This document shows, one piece after another, positions 48,401 to 59,235 of a DNA stretch of 64,000 nucleotides (its first letter is position 1; each line of letters starts with the position of its first letter). Origin of the DNA: Mesaphorura yosii (lineage: Eukaryota; Arthropoda; Collembola; Poduromorpha; Tullbergiidae); assembly GCA_009869945.1 (NCBI GenBank), contig WIXG01000017.1, positions 62,001-126,000 on the forward strand, in the 5' to 3' direction. The position numbers and the translations under genes were made by a program. The notes beneath the pieces are model-generated. The model saw only the letters and a program-made list of their open reading frames with translations. It was not told where the DNA came from and ran no database searches.

Positions 48401-51400
48401 TGTTAAGTTGCGAGCAGCAGCTAACAAGTTTTCAAGTCGAGTCGAGTTGCAGTAAAGCCCACCGACAACTCGACGAAGGTTTTTATAAAGAAGCCAAACC
48501 AAGGCAAGCCTTGCCTGAGAATTGCCCTGCACTGGAGAAGAAGAAAAACAGAAGGGGAGAATCTCCAAACTCCAAGTATTTCGTGCTTGGATCATCATAC
48601 ATGTTTTATATAAAATACTCGTGTACGGACGCAACGCTGAGAGAAAGAGAGAAAAGATGAAACTTACTTCCCGGAATTCGGACGACTCGGAACGGGAAAG
48701 GAAAATGTTAAACTTACACTTTCATCGCATCACTCGCTCGTAGTCGTAGTCATAGTCGTGTTAGGTTATTTTAGACAAGACAATAGCAATGGCTCAAACT
48801 TGCACGTACTTGTCGGCTCATTTTCATCATTACAACGGTCGATGATGATCTCGCCTTTCGCCCGGCGATGGAAGTGGGAATGGAGAAACTGAAACTTCGC
48901 GTCGGACTAGGAAATTCGATGGTTTATGCCAACGCAACGCCAGCTTTCACATCTTTTCACTGCTCTTGACGGCGGGATGACACTAGATTTGATGCCAGTG
49001 TATTAGTAACTACGCTACGGACAGGATATCATCGCATCACGGTTAGTTTTGTGGATTTGGATGCGAATGAAGCTGACAAATAACAATTCATTTTGCTACA
49101 TTGAAAGGCAATCGTAATGGATCCTAATTCAAGTGTGGCAGGTAAATAAGTAAATTACAGGACACAATGCTGAAAGCTGAGAGCTGTTGCGCCGCGCCAC
49201 GCCAATTCATGTCACATGAAATAGCTAATTTTAGCGTCACGACGAATGACAAGACAGATTTCTAGTCTGTAATAAAAGCCATAAAAGCAGCAGTTGCAGA
49301 GTCGTTTAGCACACAAACGGACAAACATTTCAATTTCATTGATTTTTCAGATCTCTGGCCGGTGTTTCTGTTTCTCTATCGCGGTGATGTTTATATTAGA
49401 TATCAAAGGAACGGCAATATTATCCATTGTCCGTCCATCCGGTGGTCAAGCCGCGTACACGTTTATCGAAAAGTAGCAAAGCGAGAGGCAGGCAGGCAGG
49501 CAGCTGCAGAAAGCAGAAGCATAACTTGAAAGAGTAAAGGACGGAGCTTTGAACAAACCAGTAAAGCACAAGCACAAGCACGGCAGCAGCTAGAAGCGCA
49601 AAGCAGCAGGAGGATTTTAGTCAAATTTTTAGGATTTTCACAATTGATTTTTCCGGGAATGTGAACATGAGCGAATGGCACACGAAGGCAAGCAAAAGTG
49701 TGCACAGAACAGCAGAGAACAAGAACAAGAACAACAAAGATTGAACGGAAAGTTATACGTGGGGGAATAAGAAGTGGAAAAGTAATATGACAGGGCCGTG
49801 TACACAAAATATGAGCGAGTACATTAAAAAATGTGTATTATGTATTCTTCTTTCTCCACTAAAACTATAGTTCGTCGTCTTCCGTGCTTTCCCTTCCCTT
49901 TTCCACGATTCGGCCCAGCAAAAGCAGAGACAGAAACAGCTTAATAATAATGTTGTAAGCTGGAAACGAAGGAATAAAGAAAGGAGACGCGAACGTGAAC
50001 AAGAAATGAACCTTATTTTATTCTTAGACGCAGTGCCAGTCTGAGCATGAGTAATAATAATATTTTTGAACAGCAAAAACTGTAAACTGTAAATACGCAA
50101 ATGGCAATGGCAAATATGCACGCCGGGAAATGTTCGTCATCTTTTACTTTCTCCTTTCTTCCTTTCTCCAATGAACGTCATAGCAGAGCTGCAACATAAA
50201 AGCTCAGGCAAGGCTCGTGCTCGGCTCGGATTTCTCGAAACACCAAACTTACTTCACTTATTTTTCATTTCCTCTGCGCTCCGTCAATCCAACTTATTTT
50301 GTTGTGTGTTTTTACATTATTATATATGAGCTTGCCTGTTCTTGTTCCTTTCTCTCCGTTGCTGCTGTTGCTGCTTTCATTCTTGCGAGCCGTATTTTAT
50401 GTTTGGAGCTTTCTCTTTATCTTTCAGACCTGCTTGCAGATGAACGTATGTTTGTTGTTTGCCCAGCAATGCAGGCTTGCTTTTACTTTCGTTCCTTGTT
50501 CAGTTCTCTTTTGCGGCCGTATTTTCTGTCCAGGACCAAGCGAGTACACGGCAACTGGCAACGAGAAACGTGGTTGGCTGTGGCTGGGTTGTTGCTAAGT
50601 TGCTATCCGAGTTGTTGTAAAAGTAAAAACCCTAAAATAATGTACATGTACCGTCAACTCTTGAACGTATCTACACGTACTCATACGTACGTAGAAATCG
50701 GCATTCGACAATCTTTCTGTCACAGTCACAGTCGTAGTCACAGTCACGGCTTGATTTGGCTTCGCTTTCTCTTTTCAACTTCCAAAACCAACCGACCGAC
50801 GACCGACTAAACTAAACCAAATTTCATCAAATTTTGCTTAGCGTTACTTTACTTTCATGCCCACACTCAACCAACTCATGCTGCGCTTTGCGAGTTCACA
50901 GTTTTACTTTCCTTTACTGATCTTTGAAGCAGAAAAACACTGCGTATTGATGAGAACGATTTTGTAGAAGAATTAACACTACAAAAGTGTGTGAAAAGGC
51001 GATGACTAATAAATTCACACCGTTTGCCAGACTGCGAGATTCTGGTTAACAGAATTTTGAGACTATTTTTGCGGGGGTTATATTTTTGCGGACTCCGACT
51101 ATGGTGGCCTGATCCTATTTTTGTTGGCATTATTCTATGAATTTTACGGTAGGAAATAAAAATAGCCTGTCCAAAATATCAGGCAAAGAGCGGGTAAAGA
51201 AAAGTACAAACAAAAGCTTTACTTTATTCTAAAGTGACAGGAAACGCAGTAAAATAAGTTAAGAAGGAAAAGTAGAGTAGAAGTGAAGAAATGAATTTTA
51301 TTGATTTGTTTTTCTCTTTTCGGTTGTCGTAGTTTTATACTTTCCACCTTCGTCTCTTATATTTAGTTCTTTTCTCCTCGTCATCTTCATCCTCATCTTC

Positions 51401-52041
51401 ATCCGCATTTCGGTTCGCATCGACACAGACTTTTCCTTTTCTTTCTACGCGACCATGACAAAGACGATGACACGGATTCGTGGATGCGATAGGAAATACC
51501 AAAATACGATGCTTCATCGACATAGGCATTTCTGAACTCAAGACACCTGACAGAGACAAAGACGCATGCATTGTAGTGAAATCTACCTGGCCGATGAGGA
51601 AAATTGAGCCGACCAGCAACTTTCCTTCTGTTCCTCCAATTTGACGATTGTCAGACGCTTATTCGCTGCTTGTTTTTGTGGTTGTCCTGAATGTCTGCGT
51701 TGCTTTGTGCGTTGGGATTGAATGAAAATCTGCTCGTCGCCAAACAGCAGTCAAGCAAATCAATTAAACAGTTTTCAGGTCGTTTTATTCTCGAATCAAT
51801 AACAATATAAGAACAACGATAGTCACACAATGGCAAGAACACTTCAAACTGGACGTGATTCATGCTAAAATAGAAACGATTCAAAATGCAGGACAAGAAC
51901 TTAATCTCCCTCCAAAATTCGAGCAACGAATTTGAATATAGAATTGGAAATTGAATACGGATGAAATCAACACAAAAAAGGAAATTTCTGAGGTCGTAAT
52001 TTAAACTGCGCCTTTAATTCCAAAGAAGGTTCTCTACCAGT
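45401..52041. other. 6.6 kb gene-poor stretch upstream of the unrecognised gene
   Basis: The largest gap in the window. Many short frames occur on both strands (the longest at 50217-50810 plus and 48158-48634 minus), but their translations are low-complexity or lack domains, and none shows exon-like splice borders. There are local simple repeats such as GGCA units at 49487-49503 and CACAGT/CGTAGT-like runs near 50720-50750. It may hold regulatory DNA or non-coding 5' exons of the gene at 43.4-45.4 kb. Confidence 0.5.
49487..49503. repeat. GGCA microsatellite
   Basis: Four perfect GGCA units in a row plus a partial one, within the gene-poor stretch. Confidence 0.8.
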
Positions 52042-52756
52042 TCAGACTCCTCTCAGCAAATGAAGTGCAAACTTAATTGATGCTCCCAGCATCATAAACG
52101 TTCCAATGTATCCAAAACCTCCTTTCATCCTGAATCGTTAAAGCGCGATTAACAACATCTACGTTTCGCTCATAATTTTGTACATGAATTCAGAAAACCT
52201 TACCTTTTTGCTGGATCTCCTGTGTAATAGCCTCTAGAATACGCAATTCTACCCGCTATCCAAATAACTCCTGCGATCGCAGTGAAAACTGGCATTTCCA
52301 ATCCGCCAAACAACATCAGACCCAAAAACTGGGGATAATTCTCCAGCGTGTTCTGATGAGCCCTGAAAATTCAGTAACGTTGAAAATGGAGCCAAATCAC
52401 TCTCGGAATCTCGCAAATCATCATTCCAAACCATATCGTACCTTTGATAGCAGTTGAATAGTTCATTAGTAGCGGAGTACATCGTCGGATAATTGATTTT
52501 CAGTTTCTTTCGCATTTGCCCAACCTGATTGGAATTAGAACATGGCCTTTAATCTAACATGCGTCTTCAAACTTGGCCGACGTAGTTGAATGTGCTGACT
52601 AACCTTAATTCCTTGCCAGACGAGAAGAAACATTGACCCAACTGTGGTCAACACAACGTAGCCGAATCCCGACGGGATGTTGAATGGGATATTGCCCGTC
52701 CCGTGCCCTGCAGGGCCAAGGGCCGACCCTCCAAATAGAGTATCCACAATTGTCAT
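52042..52756 (-). CDS. MAPEG family enzyme, MGST3-like, copy 1
   Basis: Exons 52756-52604, 52524-52442, 52362-52204 and 52129-52042 give 160 residues. Start at the [10 protein letters not shown] methionine, shared with copy 3, rather than the Met five codons upstream. Four hydrophobic helices are visible ([69 protein letters not shown]). MAPEG motifs: [17 protein letters not shown] in helix 2 and the [13 protein letters not shown] loop, matching microsomal GST3 (RxxYxxGYYTGxPxKR). MGST3-type enzymes join glutathione to lipophilic electrophiles or lipid hydroperoxides in the ER and can make leukotriene C4. The first of three tandem copies on the same strand. Confidence 0.94.
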
Positions 52757-53566
52757 GCTGCTTTTAAACAATGAAATCTGAAGTCAGGAAATGTTTGTGA
52801 TCATTCGAATTGATTTTCGATTTTGACTGTACTCCGGCTCGAGAACTGCCAATTTATTAATGATACTGTTCATTTAGAGCTCAACCCATTAAATATTTAT
52901 ATACTCAAGGCCGGAGTGATAAAAACGAATGACAGAAAACCGGCCGCAAATGTGAGAGTGTGCGTGCGCTCACTTTACACTTTGTGGGTGATTCTTTAAT
53001 TAAAGGTGACGGTTAGCAAAGACCACAATACCACGAGTCAGGTGTTATGCAATCAGTCACATGCAGTGCGAAAGCAAATAGAAGGTACCAGAGCCGGTGA
53101 GATACTTTATATCATTGATAAATGAGCCAGAGGGGATGTGTCACGAGGACAGCGACCACGGTACAACACGAGATAGCAAAAGAAGTGCTTTAATACTCAA
53201 TCAACTCTTGACAACTGTCATTGCGCGTCCGCTAAAACGAAGGCACACGCTGGAGAACTCATTTATTGGACCAACTCTAGCCAATTACATCTGTAAAAAG
53301 AAGACAATAGCGAAATTCGAAAATTAACTTGAAGATGCAGAGAAGACCGCAAGAAACGGTTGAAATTTGTCTGCATTTAAATTAAGATGTTCATGCAGCT
53401 CAAATATCCTCCTGTCAACTTAGAATAATGGAAATTATATCAGCTTCCACACTTTTTGGCATTAAATTGGGGTACTCTTAAAGGGAATATAATCTGATTC
53501 ACTCTTTGTCTGCCAGACGCCTCGGACGTCGAAGAGAAGCGGGCCTAAACTCCGATCCCGATTTGG
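52757..53566. other. Gap between MAPEG copies 1 and 2
   Basis: Promoter side of copy 1 and 3' UTR of copy 2. The short plus-strand frame at 53097-53327 has no support. Confidence 0.5.
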
Positions 53567-54265
53567 TTAACCAATCAACACATGGAGTGCAAACTTAACT
53601 GATGCTGCCAGCATCATGACTGTCCAAACATTTCCAAAAGCTCCTCGCAATCTGAAATGTGAATAAACGTTAAGAATTATCATTGCCGCTGTCACATTCT
53701 TGCAAACTTTGGAGTTGACCTTTTCTCTGGGTCTCCAGTGTAATATCCCCTCGAGTACGCAATTCTCCCCAAAATCCAAATGACTCTTGCAATCGACGTG
53801 AAAACAGGCATTTCCAAACCCCCAAAGAGCATCAGTGCCAAAAATTGTGGATAATTCTCGACGGTGTGCTGGTGAGCCCTGAAAAACAACAACAATCGTA
53901 CTCGAAACCAGGCAAGCCGCTTCTGGGAAGTTCCCAGTACCTTTGATAACAGTTGTACAGGTCATTGTCCGTGGAGTACAGCGTCGGGTACGTGATTTTA
54001 AACTTCTTTCGCATTCCTTCAATCTGTTAAAGTTCAGAAAAACAGACGGGGTTTGTTTCGAACGACTATTGAAACTATTTGCTATCATACTCTGAAAGGG
54101 CGAGACGCTAACCTTAATTCCTTGCCAGAGAAGAAGAAACACGGACGCAACTGAGATCAGCACAACGTAGCCGAAGTCCGAAGGGATGTTGAGTGGGACA
54201 TTGCCTGTTCCATGCCCCGCAGGATCAAGCGCCGAGCCTCCGAGCAGTGTATCCAAAATTCCCAT
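53567..54265 (-). CDS. MAPEG family enzyme, MGST3-like, copy 2 (divergent)
   Basis: Exons 54265-54113, 54023-53941, 53878-53720 and 53651-53567 give 159 residues with the same first three exon lengths (153, 83, 159) as its neighbours. Motifs: NCYQRAHQHTVENYPQF and [16 protein letters not shown]. It differs from copies 1 and 3 at about a dozen of the first 51 residues (starts MGILDTLLGG). The third donor reads GTCAAC, a poor match to the consensus, whereas the neighbours have GTAAGG and GTTAAG. The summed length of its three introns is a multiple of three, and the unspliced DNA is open from start to stop (232 codons). Function expected as for copy 1. Confidence 0.92.
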   Translation of the reverse strand: MGILDTLLGGSALDPAGHGTGNVPLNIPSDFGYVVLISVASVFLLLWQGIKVSVSPFQSMIANSFNSRSKQTPSVFLNFNRLKECERSLKSRTRRCTPRTMTCTTVIKGTGNFPEAACLVSSTIVVVFQGSPAHRRELSTIFGTDALWGFGNACFHVDCKSHLDFGENCVLEGILHWRPREKVNSKVCKNVTAAMIILNVYSHFRLRGAFGNVWTVMMLAASVKFALHVLIG

Positions 54266-55143
54266 GCTGATTCTAATGCAAACACCTCAACCTGGAGTTA
54301 TTCCGTATGTGGTACAATTTGTCAAGTCGTAAAGTTAATGTTTATACCTTTCGTGCTTGAAGAGTGGCTGTTGATTTAATGCTGTGCGTCGATGTCGAGA
54401 ACTATTCGAAAAATGATGTGGTTAAAGATCATCAGTAATCAGTTGCGTACCAGTACTAACTTGACATTCACAGGGTCAAGTCATTTGCAACTATTGTACA
54501 GGAGGCCCACGGGTCATGAGAGTTCGCGTTCGCGTGCTTGGGTGGTCTGTGTATAGTCATACTCACCATCAAGAAATCGGAGTTCTAAAAGATGAGGGAC
54601 GTGCTTGACTCTGACACGAGAACTCGAGTTAGCCAGAGTCATCAGGACAAAGACAAGAAGCAAAAGAGACTCTCAAGTTTAAAGTTGATGATAGCGATGA
54701 TAGCGAGAAACTCCGTGTTGATTACGCTTTGTACCCATTTATTTATTACGTAACATTAATCGATTAATTCAAGTACTGGTACAACTACAGCATAATAACT
54801 GACATATACCGGTCACCGATCCTGTTACGATTAGCCTAATTAGAAACAAGATAAGAAGGAAATTCGGGAATTAACTTAGAGATTCAGAGATAATAACATG
54901 AGATTACTCGAAAGGCATAATTTTAATTATCTTACAAGAAAAACACTCAAAGCTCTGACAAGAATTTACCGTTCGACCAAAATGGAATACGAATAGACTA
55001 CCAAAAATATACTACAAAAATACTGGTCTACAATTTGAGATTATACAGGAAAAATTCCAAAGTTAATATAAGTCACAACAAGTACAATAATCTGTGTTCT
55101 ACAGTTTCGGAGGTCTCAATGATGAGCTGAGGCCTCGACTTAT
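54266..55143. other. Gap between MAPEG copies 2 and 3
   Basis: No coding exon recognised; AT-rich. Confidence 0.5.
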
Positions 55144-55880
55144 TCAGGCTCTCAACAAGTGAACTGCAAACTTAATTGAAGCTCCCAGCATCATGAACGT
55201 TCCAATGTATCCAAAACCTCCTTTCATCCTGGAGTGTTAAAACGGAGATTAGGAGGATTAGAACGTCTCTTTCGATTCAATGGATAATTTAGATTTTGAG
55301 TTCATAAAACTTAACCTTTTTGCAGGATCTCCAGTGTAGTACCCCAGTGAGTAAGCAATTCTGCCGGCAATCCAAATAACTCCAGCAATCGAAGTAAAAA
55401 CTGGCATCTCCAATCCGCCAAACAACATCATAGCCAAAAATTGGGGATAGTTCTCCAACGTATTCTGATGAGCCCTGTGAATTCGATGAGAAAGAGCAGA
55501 AATAAATGAAGCTCCAAATCAAATCGGATGAGATAAGCTGCCTTCTGATATTTTCTCATACCTCTGATAACAATTGAACAGTTCGTTGTCCGTCGAGTAC
55601 ATCGTCGGATAGAGGATCTTGTGTTTCTTTCGCATTTGCCCGACCTTTAAAATGCATATATGATGTGAAGGCTGCGGCCTGCGTCAATTGCTTACTACTT
55701 TCTATCCCAATCAATGCACCAACCAACCTTAATTCCTTGCCAGACAAGAAGAAACATTGACCCAACCGATGTCAACACAACGTAGCCGAATCCCGACGGG
55801 ATGTTGAATGGTATATTGCCTGTCCCATGCCCTGCTGGGCCAAGGGCCGACCCTCCAAATAGAGTATCCACAATTGTCAT
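55144..55880 (-). CDS. MAPEG family enzyme, MGST3-like, copy 3
   Basis: Exons 55880-55728, 55644-55562, 55474-55316 and 55228-55144 give 159 residues. The first exon is identical to copy 1 at 50 of 51 residues, and exons 3 and 4 differ at only a few positions, although the more diverged copy 2 lies between them. Motifs: [35 protein letters not shown] and YYTGDPAKR. Four membrane helices are expected, in the ER or outer mitochondrial membrane. Donor of intron 3 is GTTAAGT. Confidence 0.94.
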
Positions 55881-57275
55881 CTTGTTTGTAGTCTACATAA
55901 TTGCAATAAATTTGTACGTGAGTTGCACGTTGTTTATCTCATACGTAGGAAAGTTAGTTAAATTCTTTACCCTTTCTGTTTCTGCTTATTGCTTATTAGA
56001 TGATAACAGACACGTGGTTATTCCTTTGAGGTGGTGCACCGGTGCCGGTATCGAACACTGTCAAAGAATTGCAAGTGGCTAGATTAGAGTTCGGTCAATA
56101 TGCTTTTATAGTCGAGGCTAATATAAAGTGCAGCATCATGCTATGAATGCAACGAGTGCGACCTTCATTACGGAATGCAATCAGATTAACTCCTAGACAT
56201 TGATTGTGTTGTGTTTCTCACAAGGAGGTGCCGTACGTGTGACCTTGGAGCTTGGAACTAGCTTTACCGGCTCTATGATTAGGTGACGTGCAACAGTGAT
56301 CACATCACAAGTCACATGCGCTACAAGAATTTACTAGAAGCCAAGCCATAACCGGTGGAGTGCTTGAAATGAGATCCAAGACGAGGTGCAAATCGTGCAA
56401 AACAGACACGCAGATGACAAATGCTAAAAATTTCAACCAACCTAACTGCTGATTGCTTTTACTTTGTAGATCGGCGATTAGTGTTTGCTTAGCGGAGACT
56501 TCGATTTCGTATTAGCCAACTTGCAGCAAAAGTTGCAAATCATGCACAATTTTAAACTGGAGACTCGAGCCAACAGCAAGAAGCCAGCCCGTGTGCTGTT
56601 ACTATGTTCTAGGCTCATGTGCATTGGTTTGTTTACGTTTTTTGGACCACCAGCGGTCATGTGAGCGAGGTGCAGCATCGTCTAAGCGTAGAGTAGTTGC
56701 TTGGTGGGATTTTGTACTTGGCTCTCCCGCAACAGCCTGCATTATCTCGGTTATGAAGGGGAGGATCTTCACTTTCGCTTCTTTATCACTCTACGTACGT
56801 GTACAAATATCTTCAGCTGTTGTGTGTGCGTAATTGAGCGATTCTCATAATTTAAAGTTGATCTTCAGGATAATGAGAGACATGTGATTACGCTTTGTAT
56901 TCATTCACGTCGTACGCGTACGTAATACTCGTTCAAGTAGCAGCAGTACAAAACGGCAGCCCAAGCTGGAGAATTATTGGAACGTTCCAGTTTGCAATAA
57001 TTCTTATCATAACTCCAGTTATTTGAAGTATAACCCAAGAAATTATTGCAATTTTGCAACAGGCTCCCGTTTAATGGGGGTTCGTGTTTGGTGAATCAAC
57101 AGAGCGCATCTACGACGCAGTACTCAGTTTTTTGTGTTTGCTTTGCTGGCCACGGCGTAAATTTGGCATGAGGTGACATAGGCACTGAATACAACACTCT
57201 TCAAGTGCGTCTTTGTCATCAAACTCAGCAACCTGACCAGGCCAATTTGGAGCATTTCAACCAAAGATCTTCAAA
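55881..57275. other. 1.4 kb spacer between MAPEG copy 3 and the RETREG-like gene
   Basis: Divergent promoters are expected here. No exon recognised on either strand. Confidence 0.5.
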
Positions 57276-58211
57276 ATGAATGCTGATCTAGTCAATATCC
57301 TATCCTGGCAGAAACCCGAAAAATCTGCAATTGTTCTCTTATCTGTAAATATTGTCTACTGGTAAGTAATTATTTGCATTGTCATTGCATTGTGATGTAA
57401 TGAAGATGTTGACCTGACCTGTTGACCAACGTTAATAATTGTTTGTGCTTCTTAAACATTGCAGGTTCCTGGCTTATCAGAGGCCCATATTTATCGTGTC
57501 GACTGTCCTCTTAATTTACTACGCCAAGTATTTATGGACTCATCGCATTTCTCCGGAAGTATTAGTGGATCCGCCAGATCACGAGTCGTGGGTTACCCTC
57601 TCTAGTTACGACATGCAGCACGCTTCACTCAATTTTATCAGAGGACTGTGGACCTTTTATATGAACTTACGTGAAGACAATTACGTAATTGTAAGTTTAT
57701 TTACGCTTTCTTCTGATTAGGAAATGTATCAGACAGATAGACACTTAATCTAATGCCCTACTTTTCAGTGGAGTATTGTCACCAGTGTACTGTGTCTGTT
57801 CTTCGCAAAAGTTGGTACGTACTTCAGTTTGCTGACATTTATTTTCATCATCCTAAACGGGGCCTTCGCTGTCGTACCTCTGCTTCGCTATGTTCCAAAA
57901 GAGGCAGTGGAGAAAATAAATGGTGAGCTAACTTTTGATTGTTTTAAGACTTGACGCTCTATTTGGCACTGAAACGAATAGAAATCATTCCTTGGCCCCT
58001 TTGACTAGACTTCTTCCCACCACCGGGCTCAACTCCTCGTGAAGGTGAAGTTAGAGAACAAAGCGCTGGTCCAGATTCCTTAATGCTAGAAAGCGAGAAG
58101 CTACCAACTTTTGAGGATGAGTCTGAAGAAGATTTCATGTTCGACCCCAAACACTTCGAATCGAGCTCTTCAAAATCGTCTTCTGCGTCTGGATCGTTCG
58201 AGGTCATTTGA
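57276..58211 (+). CDS. Reticulon-homology ER membrane protein, RETREG/FAM134-like
   Basis: Exons 57276-57361, 57465-57690, 57769-57922 and 58009-58211 give 222 residues. The N-terminal part has two hydrophobic hairpins: WQKPEKSAIVLLSVNIVYW with PIFIVSTVLLIYYAKYLW, and WSIVTSVLCLFFAKV with SLLTFIFIILNGAFAVVPLL. They are joined by a hydrophilic linker of about 60 residues, the layout of a reticulon-homology domain. The phrase LSWQKP resembles the W-x-x-P start seen in RETREG and reticulon families. The C-terminal exon is acidic (EDESEEDFMFDP) then Ser-rich, and ends SGSFEVI, a possible LC3-interacting F-x-x-I motif. RETREG proteins bend ER tubules and act as ER-phagy receptors. It is shorter than vertebrate RETREG1 and the assignment is by motif only; an ARL6IP1-type protein is the alternative. 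Confidence 0.75.
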
Positions 58212-58672
58212 GTACTCGCTCGCTTGCTTTTACCTACTTTGCAATTTGTGTTTCAACTCAAGTCTCAGTCAATTCAATTCATTGTACAAGTTCTTACCAT
58301 ATTATACGTACGTATTCGTATTCGTGTTTCGTAGATCTGTCTTTTGTGTGCGGCCATTAACTTAATACACGCAATGTTACTGTATTTAAAGGGCTTTCGT
58401 TAGTTATTCGCTCATATATCATGTATATTTAGTAGAGAGAGAGTTTAAGAGAGTTTTATTTAATATCACCGTATTTTATCGAGTAGAGGATAAGTGTGAT
58501 GGAGGACAAACTGCACTTAAGATTGTGATACTTCTTCTTTAACTTAAGCAGAGCAGATTCAGATTTTATCAACAGTTTCTCAACCTTACTGCGAACTTTT
58601 GAAATTTTTTATGAGTTGTACCAACTGTTAGCATTATATAATGGCTTCAGTTAATTATCCACTTGATTTTAG

Positions 58673-58734
58673 GACCGATTGCCAAGCATTTCAACTACAC
58701 AAAGTGCAATTCGAATTTCGAAGCTCCAGGGTGA
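58673..58734 (+). CDS. Candidate alternative last exon of the RETREG-like gene
   Basis: After a TTTTAG acceptor, this segment joins in the same phase as exon 3 (the split codon G|GA) and adds GPIAKHFNYTKCNSNFEAPG before TGA at 732-734. The open frame is short, so chance is possible. It would replace the acidic, Ser-rich tail ending FEVI. A GTGAGT follows at 58731, so it could also be an internal exon, but no downstream partner was found. A poly(A) signal at 59041-59046 could serve either form. Confidence 0.4.
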
Positions 58735-59040
58735 GTAATTTGATATTTGAGTATTATCATACAAGCTCGAATTAGTTTCCTAAAGCTTGAAGTATTACTG
58801 AAGATTACCCTACTTTCCTCTCCGACCGTGAAATTCTTCTGTTTTTGATTTGTATTAAGACAAGGCAAGACAAAAATGTACTCAATTAATTGTCCATCTT
58901 GGGATTCTGTTGATCTATCATGCGTTCAAGTTACGTAACTTGTACTTACTCATAAGTTTGTGTTGCCAAACTTGGAAGAGCAACATTCTTTACTTTAATT
59001 CAAATTCGATCCCCGAGTGAATTTGTAGTGAATTTTCTTT

Positions 59041-59046
59041 AATAAA
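59041..59046 (+). terminator. Poly(A) signal downstream of the RETREG-like gene
   Basis: AATAAA on the plus strand, 190 bp before the stop of the convergent peptidase gene. Confidence 0.5.
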
Positions 59047-59235
59047 CTGAAAAATGCAATACGAAGATGCCATGAACTGCGTACTTTTATTCCACAATAT
59101 CAACACATTTCACATACATACAAGATTACAAGTTATTTACTTATTTACACACATTAAGTACAGAAATATGTAACTACGTCTTAATCGTAACGTCCAGTGT
59201 TACCAATCAAGTCCTTAGAATGCTAGAATGCTATA

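Noticed and set aside
48158-48660. Overlapping long frames on both strands near 48.4 kb
   Set aside because: Both strands are open in low-information sequence; neither has domain features.
50217-50810. 197-codon hydrophobic-looking open frame on the plus strand
   Set aside because: Composition follows T- and C-rich local sequence; no ordered helices, no splice or family support.
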